Assembly: GCF_014174405.1 (NCBI RefSeq)
Contig: NZ_JACEGA010000001.1
Location: forward strand, 494,001-558,000
From: Variimorphobacter saccharofermentans
Lineage (GTDB): Bacteria > Bacillota > Clostridia > Lachnospirales > Lachnospiraceae
Reading direction: 5' to 3'
Length of the DNA stretch: 64,000 nucleotides
The notes below the pieces were generated by a model that was not told the DNA's origin, did not search any database, and saw only the letters and a program-made list of their open reading frames with translations. Positions 26,609 to 36,567 of this stretch are shown piece after piece (the first letter of the stretch is position 1; every line of letters begins with the position of its first letter). The position numbers and the translations under genes are program-made.

Positions 26609-27781
26609 ATGAGAAGAAAGACAATCATTGCAATATGTCTGTTTTTGACAGGACTGCTGGGGCTGCACGGCTGCGGCAGTCCTTCTTCCAATTATGATAA
26701 TAATTATCATGCAGACAATTTACAGGATAAGGAAACAGAAAGTACGCTTGTTTATGAAAGTAGTATGGAACTTCAATATGCTGAGAATTTTTCGGTAGAC
26801 TATTATAAGGGCGGCTATACAATGCTGACAACAACAATGGATGGACAAAGGTTCCTGGTTGTTCCGGAAGGAAAAGAAATACCGGAGAATATGCAAGAAG
26901 ATATCGTAATATTACAGCGTCCAATGAAGGATTTATATTTGGTTGCATCTGCTGTTATGGATATGTTTCGCGAATTAGATGGTTTGGACGCCATTACCTT
27001 TTCAGGACAGAAGGAAGAAAACTGGTATATTGAAGAAGCAAAAGAAGCAATGGCAAATGGAGATATGATCTATGCAGGAAAATATAGCAAGCCGGATTAT
27101 GAATTGCTTGTTTCAGAAGGGTGTACGCTTGCAATAGAAAACAGAATGATTTCACATTCTCCGGGAGTCATTGAAAAACTGGAAGATTTTGGAATACCGG
27201 TTATGATTGAATATTCCAGTTATGAATCGCATCCATTAGGAAGAGTGGAATGGATTAAATTTTTTGGTGCTTTACTCGGGAAAGAAGAGGAAGCAGAGAA
27301 GATATTTGAAAATCAGACAGCAATTTTAGACAAGGTATCAGCAGACGAAAAGACAGATCAGACAGTAGCATTCTTTTTTATTACATCAAACGGACTGGTG
27401 CAGGTGCGGCAATCTTCTGATTATGTACCAAAGATGATAGAACTTGCAGGTGGAAAGTATATTTTTGAAAATTTAGGGGATGCCGAAACGAAACGTTCTA
27501 CCATGAATATGCAGGTGGAGGAGTTTTATAATGGTGCAAAGGATGCCGATTTCTTGATTTATAACAGTTCCATTGACGGAGGAGTTTCCAGTAGGGAGGA
27601 GCTTCTTGATAAATGTAAGGTTTTGGCAGATTTTAAAGCAGTTCAGGAAGGGAATGTCTGGTGTACTACAAACGATATGTATCAACAGTCCTTGTCAATT
27701 GGATACTTAATGGAAGATGTGCATGCCATGCTGTCAGGGGAAGGAGAAGATAAAATGCACTATCTTTTCCGTTTGGAATAA
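26609..27781 (+). CDS. ABC transporter substrate-binding lipoprotein, BtuF/FepB-type
   Basis: A protein of 390 residues with a lipobox (LHGCGS, Cys22). The body has the helical-backbone binding-protein pattern of the BtuF/FhuD class: LVVPEGKEIPE, KPDYELLVSEGCTLAIE, GIPVMIEYSSYESHPLGRVEWIKFFGALLGKEEEAE, VPKMIELAGGKYIFENLG. It delivers cobinamide, cobalamin or another metal chelate to the adjacent permease. It is followed by permease and ATPase genes in the same operon under the B12 riboswitch, which favours a corrinoid substrate. Confidence 0.85.
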   Translation: MRRKTIIAICLFLTGLLGLHGCGSPSSNYDNNYHADNLQDKETESTLVYESSMELQYAENFSVDYYKGGYTMLTTTMDGQRFLVVPEGKEIPENMQEDIVILQRPMKDLYLVASAVMDMFRELDGLDAITFSGQKEENWYIEEAKEAMANGDMIYAGKYSKPDYELLVSEGCTLAIENRMISHSPGVIEKLEDFGIPVMIEYSSYESHPLGRVEWIKFFGALLGKEEEAEKIFENQTAILDKVSADEKTDQTVAFFFITSNGLVQVRQSSDYVPKMIELAGGKYIFENLGDAETKRSTMNMQVEEFYNGAKDADFLIYNSSIDGGVSSREELLDKCKVLADFKAVQEGNVWCTTNDMYQQSLSIGYLMEDVHAMLSGEGEDKMHYLFRLE

Positions 27782-27803
27782 GAAGAAGGGTGATGCGAAC
27801 ACT

Positions 27804-28826
27804 ATGCAGAAAAACAGAAAATACAGATATATCATGACATTCATTTTTCTTGGTATAGGAGTTGTGATCTTTTTGGCTCTCAACATCTGTATTGGAAGCG
27901 TAAGAATTACATTATCGGATATCTTAGGAGCATTGATAGGACAAGAGAATAATGAAACGATAGCGAGAATTTTGTGGGATATACGGCTGCCGAGAACGCT
28001 GGCAGTGATTATACTTGGCGGTGCACTTTCACTCGCAGGATATCTTTTACAGACTTTTTTTCATAATCCCATAGCTGGCCCGTTTGTTCTTGGTATCTCA
28101 TCAGGAGCGAAAATGGTGGTGGCACTGGTAATGGTCTTTTTTATGGGAAGAGCAGTCAGAATTACCTCCACAGATATGATAGTTGCTGCATTTGTGGGTG
28201 CAATGTTGTCAATGGGATTTGTACTGCTGTTATCACGCAGGGTAAAAGGAATGTCCATGCTGGTAGTCAGCGGTGTAATGATTGGATATATTTGTTCGGC
28301 AATAACGGAGCTGGTCGTAACTTTTGCGGATGATGCAGACATTGTAAATCTTCATAACTGGTCACAGGGTAGTTTTTCCGGAATGACATGGGATCATGTG
28401 AAAGTTATGGCAATTGTTGTTATTGTTACATTTATAGCAGTTTTCCTGTTATCAAAGCCCCTTTCGGCATATCAGCTTGGTGAGGTGTATGCACAGAACA
28501 TGGGAGTAAATATACGTATTTTAAGAGTATTCCTTGTTATTTTATCAAGCATTTTATCGGCATGTATTGTAGCTTTTGCAGGACCGATATCCTTCGTTGG
28601 AATTGCAACACCTCACTTGGTGAAGAAATTACTTGGAACTGCAAAGCCTCTTTTGATGATACCTGCCTGTTTTCTGGGCGGAAGCGTATTCTGCTTGTTT
28701 TGCGATTTACTGGCAAGAACGATTCTTGCACCAACGGAACTGAGTATCAGTACGGTTACAGCAATTTTCGGTGCCCCGGTTGTTTTATGGGTGATGGCGA
28801 CGCATAGAAAAGAGAGGGCCGCATAA
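27804..28826 (+). CDS. ABC transporter permease, BtuC/FecCD family
   Basis: A protein of 340 residues with about ten hydrophobic segments. Family signatures are present: RLPRTLAVIILGGALSLAGYLLQ, NPIAGPFVLGISSGAKM, the GSFSGMTWDH loop and FAGPISFVGIATPHLVKKLLG (the ATPase coupling region). Start ATG 27804 is chosen because an upstream in-frame ATG lies inside the binding-protein gene. The stop shares one base with the ATPase start. Probable corrinoid import channel. Confidence 0.88.
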   Translation: MQKNRKYRYIMTFIFLGIGVVIFLALNICIGSVRITLSDILGALIGQENNETIARILWDIRLPRTLAVIILGGALSLAGYLLQTFFHNPIAGPFVLGISSGAKMVVALVMVFFMGRAVRITSTDMIVAAFVGAMLSMGFVLLLSRRVKGMSMLVVSGVMIGYICSAITELVVTFADDADIVNLHNWSQGSFSGMTWDHVKVMAIVVIVTFIAVFLLSKPLSAYQLGEVYAQNMGVNIRILRVFLVILSSILSACIVAFAGPISFVGIATPHLVKKLLGTAKPLLMIPACFLGGSVFCLFCDLLARTILAPTELSISTVTAIFGAPVVLWVMATHRKERAA

Positions 28827-29617
28827 TGGAATATTATTTTAAAACGGAGCAGATGAGCGTTGGTTATCAGGGGAAGCCATTGATTCAGGACATAGAGATT
28901 GGACTTCATAAGGGAGAAATATTGACCATGATCGGTCCAAACGGAGCTGGTAAATCAACGATATTAAAGAGCATTGCAAAGCAGCTGAAACTTATTCAGG
29001 GAGTAGTGTATCTGGACAAAAAAGAATTGAATCATATGTCCGGTTTGGAACTTTCACAAAAAATGGCTGTGGTTTTTACGGAAAAAATGAAGACAGAGTT
29101 GATGACCTGTGAAGATGTGGTTGCCACAGGCAGATATCCTTATACCGGACACTTTGGAATCTTATCCAAAGAAGACCATGATGCTGTTAGGGAAGCAATG
29201 GAGTTAGTCCATGTGACAGAAATCAGGAATCAGGACTTCACCAAGATCAGTGACGGACAAAAGCAGCGGGTTATGCTTGCCAGAGCAATCTGTCAGGAGC
29301 CGGAGATTGTTATTCTGGATGAACCGACCTCCTTTTTGGATGTGAAATATAAGCTGGAGTTCTTATCAGTAGTACAGGAATTACGGATAAAAAAAGGTTT
29401 AACCGTAATTATGTCGCTTCATGAGTTAGAACTTGCTAAGATTATTTCAGATAAAATACTGTGCATAAAGGAAGGGTATGTGGAACGCTGTGGAACGCCT
29501 GAAGAGATTTTTGAGTCCGATTTTATAAAGCGTCTTTTTCATATAAATGAAGACTGTTTTGAAGGAAATGAAAAATTACTAGCCTATATCGGAAGGTTAG
29601 GAAGATACGAGGAATAA
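28826..29617 (+). CDS. ABC transporter ATP-binding protein, BtuD/FecE family
   Basis: A protein of 263 residues. Walker A GPNGAGKST is at about residue 37-45, the signature is ISDGQKQRVMLARA (the SDGQ variant is common in the FecE group), Walker B is IVILDEPTSFLD, and the H-loop is VIMSLHELEL. It energises the upstream BtuC-type permease. ATAATGG overlap with the previous gene indicates coupled translation. Confidence 0.9.
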   Translation: MEYYFKTEQMSVGYQGKPLIQDIEIGLHKGEILTMIGPNGAGKSTILKSIAKQLKLIQGVVYLDKKELNHMSGLELSQKMAVVFTEKMKTELMTCEDVVATGRYPYTGHFGILSKEDHDAVREAMELVHVTEIRNQDFTKISDGQKQRVMLARAICQEPEIVILDEPTSFLDVKYKLEFLSVVQELRIKKGLTVIMSLHELELAKIISDKILCIKEGYVERCGTPEEIFESDFIKRLFHINEDCFEGNEKLLAYIGRLGRYEE

Positions 29618-29620
29618 TGT

Positions 29621-31129
29621 ATGGCAAAAGTCATTATGATTCAGGGAACGATGTCAGGTGCAGGAAAGAGTTTTCTTGTGGCAGGGCTTTGCAGAATTAT
29701 GAAGCAGGACGGATACAGGGTGGCTCCGTTTAAATCACAGAATATGGCACTTAATTCCTTCATTACGGAAGAAGGGCTGGAGATGGGCAGGGCACAGGTC
29801 ATGCAGGCTGAAGCAGCTGGCATAAAACCTATGGTCTGTATGAACCCTATTTTGTTAAAACCGACCAATCATACCGGCTCGCAGGTTATTGTGAACGGAG
29901 AAGTGCACAGGGATATGAGTGCAAGAGATTATTTCGCATATAAAAAGCAACTGATTCCGGATATTAAGAAGGCTTTTCGAAAACTGGAAGAGTATGCAGA
30001 TATTATTGTGATAGAAGGTGCAGGAAGTCCGGCAGAAATTAATCTGAGAGAAAATGATATTGTCAACATGGGCATGGCGGAAATGGTTGATGCACCGGTA
30101 TTATTGGTAGGTGATATTGACAGAGGTGGAGTGTTTGCCCAACTTTTAGGAACACTCATGTTACTTTCCGAGGAAGAAAAGAAAAGAGTTAAGGGGCTTA
30201 TTATCAATAAATTCAGGGGAGATAAGACAATACTTGATCCGGGTATTGTAATGCTGGAGGAGAAGGGACAAGTTCCAGTAGCCGGTGTGGTTCCTTACAT
30301 GGAGTTGGCACTGGAGGACGAGGACAGTCTGACAGAACGCTTTGACAAAAAGGAAGAAAGCTGTATTGACATCGCAGTTATCCGTTATCCGCGAATCTCT
30401 AATTTTACAGATTTCAATATATTTGAACAGATGAAAGAAGTATCTGTACGATATGTAACTTCTGTATCAGAGCTTCATCAACCGGATATGGTCATATTGC
30501 CCGGAAGTAAGAATACAATTGGTGATTTAAAGTGGATGCGTCAGAACGGGCTTGAGGCAGCGGTAAAAAAAATTGCAGAAGAGACTCCTGTTTTTGGAAT
30601 ATGTGGTGGTTATCAGATGCTTGGAGAACAGATTGCTGATCCGTCAGGAGTCGAAGGGGGAGGTGCTCTGAGAGGGATGGAACTGCTTCCGGTTGTCACA
30701 GAACTGGGAGAAGAAAAGGTTCGATGTCAAATGGAAGGTAAGCTTCCTGAATTAGATGGAATTTTCTCTAATCTTTCTGAACTTGAATTTGCAGGATATG
30801 AAATTCATATGGGAAAAACAGATTTTTCAGAGAGTGGAAAAGAGATTGAAATTAGAAATGATGCTTTGCATGAGAAAAAGATTATTATATCCGGCAGAAA
30901 CAAAAATGTGTATGGAACCTATGTGCATGGAATTTTTGATAAAGGCTGTATTGCTACGGCAGTAGTGCAGGCCTTGGCCAAAAAGAAGGGAATTTGGATT
31001 GGAGAAGGAGCTTTTGAAGATTATCGGAGCTTCAAAGAAAAGCAATATGACAAATTGGCAGATACACTTAGGGAGTATCTGAATATGGAGGAAATCTATG
31101 GAATGCTTAGAGAATCCCGCTTGGAATAG
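29621..31129 (+). CDS. cobQ: Cobyric acid synthase
   Basis: A protein of 502 residues (CbiP/CobQ). It amidates side chains b, d, e and g of adenosylcobyrinate a,c-diamide using glutamine and ATP. The N-terminal dethiobiotin-synthetase-like domain has [19 protein letters not shown] and [14 protein letters not shown]. The C-terminal class I amidotransferase-like domain has the nucleophile Cys in [12 protein letters not shown] and the His in [10 protein letters not shown]. It overlaps cobT by 32 bases. Confidence 0.95.
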   Translation: MAKVIMIQGTMSGAGKSFLVAGLCRIMKQDGYRVAPFKSQNMALNSFITEEGLEMGRAQVMQAEAAGIKPMVCMNPILLKPTNHTGSQVIVNGEVHRDMSARDYFAYKKQLIPDIKKAFRKLEEYADIIVIEGAGSPAEINLRENDIVNMGMAEMVDAPVLLVGDIDRGGVFAQLLGTLMLLSEEEKKRVKGLIINKFRGDKTILDPGIVMLEEKGQVPVAGVVPYMELALEDEDSLTERFDKKEESCIDIAVIRYPRISNFTDFNIFEQMKEVSVRYVTSVSELHQPDMVILPGSKNTIGDLKWMRQNGLEAAVKKIAEETPVFGICGGYQMLGEQIADPSGVEGGGALRGMELLPVVTELGEEKVRCQMEGKLPELDGIFSNLSELEFAGYEIHMGKTDFSESGKEIEIRNDALHEKKIIISGRNKNVYGTYVHGIFDKGCIATAVVQALAKKKGIWIGEGAFEDYRSFKEKQYDKLADTLREYLNMEEIYGMLRESRLE

Positions 31130-32225
31130 ATATACGAGAGAAAAATTAGAAAAACTGACTGTAAAAGCTCCGGATGAAGAGATTCGCAAAAAGGTATTAA
31201 ACAACTTGGACCATGTGGCAAAGCCTCTTGACGGTTTGGGAAAATTTGAAGCATTAACAGCACAGATTGGAGCCATCCAGCGGACGGAAATGATTGATAT
31301 TTCCAGAAAAGCAGTCATTATCATGTGTGCTGATAATGGAATTGTTGCGGAGGGTATCAGCCAGTCGGGACAGGAAGTGACACTTACTGTTGTGAAAAAA
31401 ATGGCAGAAAAGAAAACTTCTGTAGGAAAAATGGCAGAGACTATCGGAGTGGATACAATTCCGGTAGACATTGGTGTGAATGATAAAGGTAAGATACCAG
31501 GGGTATTGGATAAGAAAATACGTCCCGGAACCAGAAATTTTAGAAACGAACCTGCTATGACAGAAGAGGAAGCAATCAAAGCAATATTTACCGGAATAGA
31601 AATGGTGTCTGATTGTAAAGAAAAGGGTTACAAAATTCTTGCAACAGGAGAAATGGGGATAGGAAATACAACTACCAGTAGTGCAGTAACTGCAGCATTA
31701 CTGCATTGTGAAGTGGCGGAGGTTACCGGGAGAGGAGCGGGACTCAGTGATGAGAAGCTTATACATAAGCAAAAAATTATCACAGAAGCCATAGACAAGA
31801 ATGACTTAAAAAAGGCAGATGCGTTACGCATACTTGAAACTGTTGGAGGATTTGATATTGCAGGACTTGCCGGAGTGTGTATCGGTGGTGCATTGTATCA
31901 TGTTCCAATTGTGCTGGATGGTGTCATCAGTATGGTAGCCGCTCTTTTGGCAGAGAGAATTGTTCCCGGGACAAAGGATTATTTGATTCCGTCCCACAAG
32001 GGAAAAGAGCCCGCAATGAGAAGATTAGCAAAGGAATTGAATGTAGAACCCGTTATTGACGGAAATATGGCATTAGGGGAAGGAACCGGAGCTGTTATGA
32101 TGTTTTCCCTCCTTGATATAGCACTTAGTGTATATCAGGACAGGACAACTTTTTCAGACATTAATATAGAGCAATATGAAAGGTTTCAAATAGATGATGA
32201 CATTAATTATTGGGGGAAGCGGTAG
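31098..32225 (+). CDS. cobT: Nicotinate-nucleotide:dimethylbenzimidazole phosphoribosyltransferase
   Basis: A protein of 375 residues. It makes alpha-ribazole phosphate for the lower ligand. Visible signatures: [53 protein letters not shown] (phosphate-binding), [16 protein letters not shown], and [13 protein letters not shown] with the catalytic Glu. Start ATG 31098 follows GGAGG inside cobQ. No dimethylbenzimidazole synthesis gene (bluB or bza) is in the window, so the base must be acquired or made elsewhere. Confidence 0.95.
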   Translation: MECLENPAWNRYTREKLEKLTVKAPDEEIRKKVLNNLDHVAKPLDGLGKFEALTAQIGAIQRTEMIDISRKAVIIMCADNGIVAEGISQSGQEVTLTVVKKMAEKKTSVGKMAETIGVDTIPVDIGVNDKGKIPGVLDKKIRPGTRNFRNEPAMTEEEAIKAIFTGIEMVSDCKEKGYKILATGEMGIGNTTTSSAVTAALLHCEVAEVTGRGAGLSDEKLIHKQKIITEAIDKNDLKKADALRILETVGGFDIAGLAGVCIGGALYHVPIVLDGVISMVAALLAERIVPGTKDYLIPSHKGKEPAMRRLAKELNVEPVIDGNMALGEGTGAVMMFSLLDIALSVYQDRTTFSDINIEQYERFQIDDDINYWGKR

Positions 32226-32736
32226 CGGTAAATCAGCGTATGCAGAAGATTATATGATTTCCATTTCAGAGGATAGGAAGAAATACTATATCGCTACCAT
32301 GCAGATTTATGATGAAGAAGGCCAAAGGAAAGTGGAAAGACATCGGATGCTTAGAGGTGGTAAGGGTTTTTCTACGATTGAACAACCTATAGATATTGGA
32401 AAAGCAGCGGAGAAAATGGAAACCGGAGAAAGGACGGCATTGTTGGAATGTATCTCTAATCTGACAGCCAATGAGATGTTTTCGGGAGAAGCACCGGGAA
32501 CGGAAGAAGTGATAACAAAAAAAATTGTAGGTGGGATAACAGCATTGAATAGGCAATTGACTCACCTTGTTATAGTGAGCAACAACGTTTTTGAAGATGG
32601 GAACGTGTATGACAAGACCACGATGGCATATATCCGGGCAATGGGACGGATAAACCAAAAGCTGGCAGAGATGGCAGATGAGGTTGTAGAAGTAGTTGTT
32701 GGCATTCCATTAGTGGTTAAGCCGAAACGTGTTTAG
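32194..32736 (+). CDS. cobU: CobU-type adenosylcobinamide kinase/guanylyltransferase with degenerate C-terminal motif
   Basis: A protein of 180 residues. It has an intact P-loop ([14 protein letters not shown]), the YYIATMQIYDEEG strand, the His region RHRMLRG and TALLECISNLTAN. This is the kinase/guanylyltransferase that activates adenosylcobinamide to the GDP form. The usually invariant NEVGxGIVP segment is replaced by SNNVFEDGNVYDKTT, although GRINQKLAEMADEV follows normally. The start overlaps cobT by 32 bases. A second, shorter CobU-like gene lies two genes downstream. Confidence 0.88.
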   Translation: MMTLIIGGSGSGKSAYAEDYMISISEDRKKYYIATMQIYDEEGQRKVERHRMLRGGKGFSTIEQPIDIGKAAEKMETGERTALLECISNLTANEMFSGEAPGTEEVITKKIVGGITALNRQLTHLVIVSNNVFEDGNVYDKTTMAYIRAMGRINQKLAEMADEVVEVVVGIPLVVKPKRV

Positions 32737-32758
32737 CATGATAGAAAGGACAAACAGG

Positions 32759-33523
32759 ATGCATATTTTTAAGTCAATTATGATTGCGTTTTCTATCTAT
32801 TCCAAGATTCCGGTCCCGCAATTTGAGTGGAAGGAAGAGGATATGAAATATATGCTCTGTTTCTTTCCGTGGATTGGAGCAGTCATTGGTGGATGTGTTT
32901 ATTTATGGAGCTGCTTGTGCAGTATATTTGATGTTGGAGAAATATGTCATGTCCTGATAGGAGCAGCAATTCCGCTTGTAATTACCGGAGGATTTCATGC
33001 AGACGGTTTCATGGATACCATGGATGCATTTCATTCTTATAAGCCACGTGAGAAGAAATTGGAAATATTAAAGGATTCTCATATAGGAGCATTTGCTGTC
33101 ATAATGCTTGCTATGTATGGAATCATTTATATAGGAGCATTTTCAGAAGTAGCAGATAGAAACTTGATTAAGATTGTATGCGGCGGTTTCTTTTTGGCAC
33201 GGTGCTTAAGTGGAATCAGCGTTGTTACCTTTCCAGCCGCTAAGAAAGACGGAATGCTTTATTTATTTGCAAGCAGTTCGCAGAAAACGATTGTGAAGTG
33301 GTCCTTATACCTGCAGGGTATAGCCTGTATTTGTTTTATGCTCTGGCAATCGCTGTATGCGGGTATTCTTGTGGTGGCAGCTGCCTTTCTGGCATTTTTG
33401 TATTACTATTACCGGACAAAAAAGGAGCTTGGCGGAATTACAGGAGACACGGCGGGCTATTTTGTTCTTATCTGTGAGGCGAGCATGATGATTGTGGCGG
33501 CAGGAATCAGTGTTTTGATATGA
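32759..33523 (+). CDS. cobS: Adenosylcobinamide-GDP ribazoletransferase (cobalamin synthase)
   Basis: A protein of 254 residues, an integral membrane enzyme joining adenosylcobinamide-GDP to alpha-ribazole. It has the family start AFSIYSKIPVPQFEW, the metal-binding GGFHADGFMDTMDAF with following DSHIGAFAVI, and a late ELGGITGDTAGYFVLICE. Start ATG 32759 is preferred because GAAAGGA lies upstream; ATG 32738 would add seven residues. About six membrane segments. Confidence 0.92.
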   Translation: MHIFKSIMIAFSIYSKIPVPQFEWKEEDMKYMLCFFPWIGAVIGGCVYLWSCLCSIFDVGEICHVLIGAAIPLVITGGFHADGFMDTMDAFHSYKPREKKLEILKDSHIGAFAVIMLAMYGIIYIGAFSEVADRNLIKIVCGGFFLARCLSGISVVTFPAAKKDGMLYLFASSSQKTIVKWSLYLQGIACICFMLWQSLYAGILVVAAAFLAFLYYYYRTKKELGGITGDTAGYFVLICEASMMIVAAGISVLI

Positions 33524-33535
33524 TGGAGGTAGAAA

Positions 33536-33919
33536 ATGAAGCTGGTAATCGGCGGATATGCACAGGGAAAACTAGATTATGTGCTTCAAAAATATGATAA
33601 GGAACCATGTCAGATTTGGGATGGTGAAATACCTAAGAACAAGAGTGGACAAAGCGGTACTGTGGTTATCAACCATCTTCATTATTGGATTAGGTCAAGA
33701 ATTACCGAGGATGGATGCCCGGAGGAAGAAATTTTTGCTTTTGTAGAGAATTGCCCATACTGTGTCATCATTAGTGATGAGGTTGGTAATGGCATCGTAC
33801 CCATAGAAATATTTGAAAGAGAATATAGAGAGCGGACAGGAAGAATACTTGTAGAACTTGCCAAAAAGGCAGAGGAAGTGGAGCGAGTGATATGTGGGAT
33901 AGGGCAGAAAATCAAATAA
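33536..33919 (+). CDS. Short second CobU-like protein
   Basis: A protein of 127 residues. It aligns with CobU at both ends only: the N-terminal strand and loop LVIGGYAQGKLDYV keep GGxxxGK but lack the Ser/Thr after Lys. The C-terminal half has the full IISDEVGNGIVPIE segment, RTGRILVELAKKAEEVERVICGI and the terminal GQKIK, as in genuine CobU. The central YIAT...H...R guanylylation region is absent. It thus keeps exactly the motif that the longer cobU in this operon has lost. A regulatory or complementing subunit role is inferred. Confidence 0.75.
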   Translation: MKLVIGGYAQGKLDYVLQKYDKEPCQIWDGEIPKNKSGQSGTVVINHLHYWIRSRITEDGCPEEEIFAFVENCPYCVIISDEVGNGIVPIEIFEREYRERTGRILVELAKKAEEVERVICGIGQKIK

Positions 33920-34509
33920 CGCTTGTGTTGATTAGACATGGGGAAACAAAATCAAATAAGGAACACCGGTATTTGGGAAAAACGGATGAAGAGCTATCCG
34001 TAGAGGGAAAAACACATTTGCTGAAAGAGAAAGAAAAGGGTATATTTCCCAACGTTGATTTTTTGTTTAGCAGTCCTATGAAACGGTGTGTTCAGACCGC
34101 AGAAATTTTATTTCCGGAGTTACAGCCTGTAGAAATCGAAGAATGGAAAGAGATGGATTTTGGCGTATTCGAAGGAAAGAATTATTTGGAACTTCAGGGA
34201 GACAAACGGTATCAGGAATGGATTGACAGTAATGGTACACTTCCTTTTCCGGAGGGAGAAAGCAGAGAAGAGTTTATTTCACGATGTGACAAAGGCTTTC
34301 GGAGAATGATAGGGAAATTAAAACCAATAAAGGAAGAAGGACATAAAACAGTCGGAATAATTGTGCACGGCGGTACCATTATGGCACTGCTAAGTAAGTA
34401 TGGCAAAGGAGATTATTTTGATTATCAGGTTCCAAATGGAAAGGGATTTATCTGTACTATGAAATACTTGGATGCAGAGCCGGAAATCATGGAACTGAAA
34501 AAGATATAG
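33892..34509 (+). CDS. cobC: Alpha-ribazole phosphatase-like histidine phosphatase
   Basis: A protein of 205 residues of the histidine phosphatase family: LVLIRHGETKSNKEHRYLGKTD with the catalytic RHG, FSSPMKRCVQTAEILFP, EMDFGVFEGKNYLEL, and GIIVHGGTIMALL with the second His. In this setting it should dephosphorylate alpha-ribazole phosphate or adenosylcobalamin phosphate. It overlaps the preceding gene by 28 bases, with GGAG eight bases before ATG. Confidence 0.85.
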   Translation: MWDRAENQITLVLIRHGETKSNKEHRYLGKTDEELSVEGKTHLLKEKEKGIFPNVDFLFSSPMKRCVQTAEILFPELQPVEIEEWKEMDFGVFEGKNYLELQGDKRYQEWIDSNGTLPFPEGESREEFISRCDKGFRRMIGKLKPIKEEGHKTVGIIVHGGTIMALLSKYGKGDYFDYQVPNGKGFICTMKYLDAEPEIMELKKI

Positions 34510-34525
34510 CAGGAGATGTGGGAAT

Positions 34526-35515
34526 ATGGAATATCATATCATAGCTTTTTTTTCGGGTTTTCTACTGGATTTGATGTTTGGTGATCCTTATTGGATGCCA
34601 CATCCTATCCGGCTGATTGGAAGTTTGATCGCAAAAGTAGAAAAATGTTTTTTAGGAAAAAAGAAAGAGAGAGATGAGAAAAAGGAACTTTGGCAGGGAG
34701 TTTACATGGTAATCATTGTACTACTTGGTACAGTGACAGCGACCACACTTATCTTGTTCTTTGCTTATTACATAAATTGTTATCTTGGAATCGTAGTAGA
34801 AACGATTATGACATATCAGATTTTAGCAACAAAGTGTCTGAAGGTTGAGAGCATGAAAGTCTATCATTGCCTGAAAAGTCAGACATTACCGGAAGCAAGA
34901 AAGGCTGTTTCAATGATTGTTGGAAGGGATACGGAAGTCCTAAATGAAGAAGGGGTTGCAAAGGCAGCAATTGAGACAGTGGCGGAAAATACCTCAGATG
35001 GGGTAATTGCACCTATGTTATATACAGCACTGGGAGGTCCAATCTTAGGATTTTTATATAAGGCAGTGAATACAATGGATTCCATGGTTGGTTATAAGAA
35101 TGATAAATATTTGTATTTTGGACGAGCTGCTGCGAAACTTGACGATTTCGTAAATTATATTCCTGCCAGGATCAGTGCATATATGATGATAGCGGCATCT
35201 TTTTTAGGCGGACAGTACTTTTCGGGGAAAAGAGCCTATAATATTTACAAAAGAGATAACAGAAATCATGCAAGTCCTAATTCTGCACAGACGGAAAGCG
35301 TATGTGCAGGGGCGCTGGGAATTCAGCTTGCCGGAGATGCCAGTTATTTCGGCAAAATAGTAAAGAAGCCATATATTGGAGACAGTGTGCGGGCAGTAGA
35401 GTACGAAGATATTAAAAGGGTGAATCATTTGATGTATCTGACAGCATGGATGAGTGAAATCATATGTCTGTTTGTTATGGGATTGATATGCATGCTACAG
35501 GCAGGAAAGGTCTGA
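34526..35515 (+). CDS. cbiB: Adenosylcobinamide-phosphate synthase CbiB
   Basis: A protein of 329 residues, a membrane enzyme that attaches aminopropanol phosphate to cobyric acid. Signatures: GFLLDLMFGDPYWMPHPIRLIG, VGRDTEVLNEEGVAKAAIET, ENTSDGVIAPMLYTALGG, YKAVNTMDSMVGYKNDKY and SPNSAQTESVCAGALGIQL. About five hydrophobic segments. Its TGA overlaps the ATG of cobD, so these two consecutive steps are translationally coupled. Confidence 0.94.
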   Translation: MEYHIIAFFSGFLLDLMFGDPYWMPHPIRLIGSLIAKVEKCFLGKKKERDEKKELWQGVYMVIIVLLGTVTATTLILFFAYYINCYLGIVVETIMTYQILATKCLKVESMKVYHCLKSQTLPEARKAVSMIVGRDTEVLNEEGVAKAAIETVAENTSDGVIAPMLYTALGGPILGFLYKAVNTMDSMVGYKNDKYLYFGRAAAKLDDFVNYIPARISAYMMIAASFLGGQYFSGKRAYNIYKRDNRNHASPNSAQTESVCAGALGIQLAGDASYFGKIVKKPYIGDSVRAVEYEDIKRVNHLMYLTAWMSEIICLFVMGLICMLQAGKV

Positions 35516-36567
35516 TGGAAATGAAAGGAATTCATGGAGGCGACATTTATAGAAATGATGTGAAAGCGGATTTTTCTGTAAATGTGAATCCTCTTGGAAT
35601 ACCGGAAGCAGTAGAAGCGGCTTTATATGAAGCAGTAGAGCACTGCAGTCAATATCCGGACATATCGGCAGAAAAATTGAAGAAGGCATTAAGTGGAATG
35701 CTCAATGTGCCGAGGGAGAATTTGCTTTTTGGAAATGGTGCATCTGAGCTCTTTATGGCGATTATCCATGGAATCAGACCGAGAAAAACAGTGATTCCGA
35801 TTCCGTCCTTTTATGGATACGAATATGCGGCCAGGGCTGCAGATGGAGAAATCATATATTACGAAACAAAGGAAGAGAATGATTTTTGCTTTCAGGAGGA
35901 TTTCTTCTCCGTGCTGACAGAAGATGTTGATCTTTTGTTCCTTGCCAATCCCAATAATCCCACCGGAAATTTGATGAGTCGAAAAGAGTTAATCAAAGTG
36001 CTGGACCATTGCAGGGATAAGGGAATCTATGTGGTTCTGGATGAATGCTTTATAGAGTTTTGTGACAGAGAGTGTTCTATGCTACAGGAAATCAATAAAT
36101 ATACAAATCTGATACTTGTCAGAGCATTTACGAAAATATTTGCGATTCCCGGAGTCCGTTTGGGATATCTGGTTTGCAGCAACCCGTTGCTGCCAGATGA
36201 AATTGGCAGGCAATTACCGGAGTGGAACCTTTCCGGTTTTGCACAGGCGGCAGGATACGAATGTGCCATGCAGGCGACATTCGTAGAAAAAACAGTTGCA
36301 TATATCGAGAAAGAAAGAGAATTTTTAGAGGCTGGATTAAAGAAAGCGGGTTGTCAAGTGTTTCCGGGAAAAGCCAATTTTCTCCTGATTTATAGTAAAC
36401 AGCCATTATATGACAAATTGTTAGAAAAAGGGATATTGATTCGTGACTGTGAAAATTTCAGGGGATTATCAAAGGGATTTTACAGAATTGCGGTAAAGTG
36501 CAGGAAAGAAAACGAGGCTTTATTAAGAGCGATAGGAGAAATCAAGTGGAACGGAAAAGTAAAATAG
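35515..36567 (+). CDS. cobD: Threonine-phosphate decarboxylase CobD
   Basis: A protein of 350 residues, a PLP enzyme of the aminotransferase class I/II fold. It produces (R)-1-amino-2-propanol phosphate for CbiB. Features: MKGIHGGDIYR start typical of CobD, DFSVNVNPLGIP, LFGNGASELF, LANPNNPTGN, LDECFIEFCD and RAFTKIFAIPGVRLGY with the PLP-binding Lys. Start ATG 35515 (overlapping the cbiB stop) has AGGAAAGG upstream; an earlier in-frame start would lie deep inside cbiB. Confidence 0.92.
   Translation: MEMKGIHGGDIYRNDVKADFSVNVNPLGIPEAVEAALYEAVEHCSQYPDISAEKLKKALSGMLNVPRENLLFGNGASELFMAIIHGIRPRKTVIPIPSFYGYEYAARAADGEIIYYETKEENDFCFQEDFFSVLTEDVDLLFLANPNNPTGNLMSRKELIKVLDHCRDKGIYVVLDECFIEFCDRECSMLQEINKYTNLILVRAFTKIFAIPGVRLGYLVCSNPLLPDEIGRQLPEWNLSGFAQAAGYECAMQATFVEKTVAYIEKEREFLEAGLKKAGCQVFPGKANFLLIYSKQPLYDKLLEKGILIRDCENFRGLSKGFYRIAVKCRKENEALLRAIGEIKWNGKVK

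Noticed and set aside
29236..29284. Unusual ABC signature ISDGQ in the ATP-binding protein
   Set aside because: The SDG variant is normal in the FecE/BtuD-like group, so it is not evidence of inactivity.
30827..31579. A 250-residue minus-strand frame
   Set aside because: Antisense to cobQ and cobT; it is a shadow of their codon pattern.
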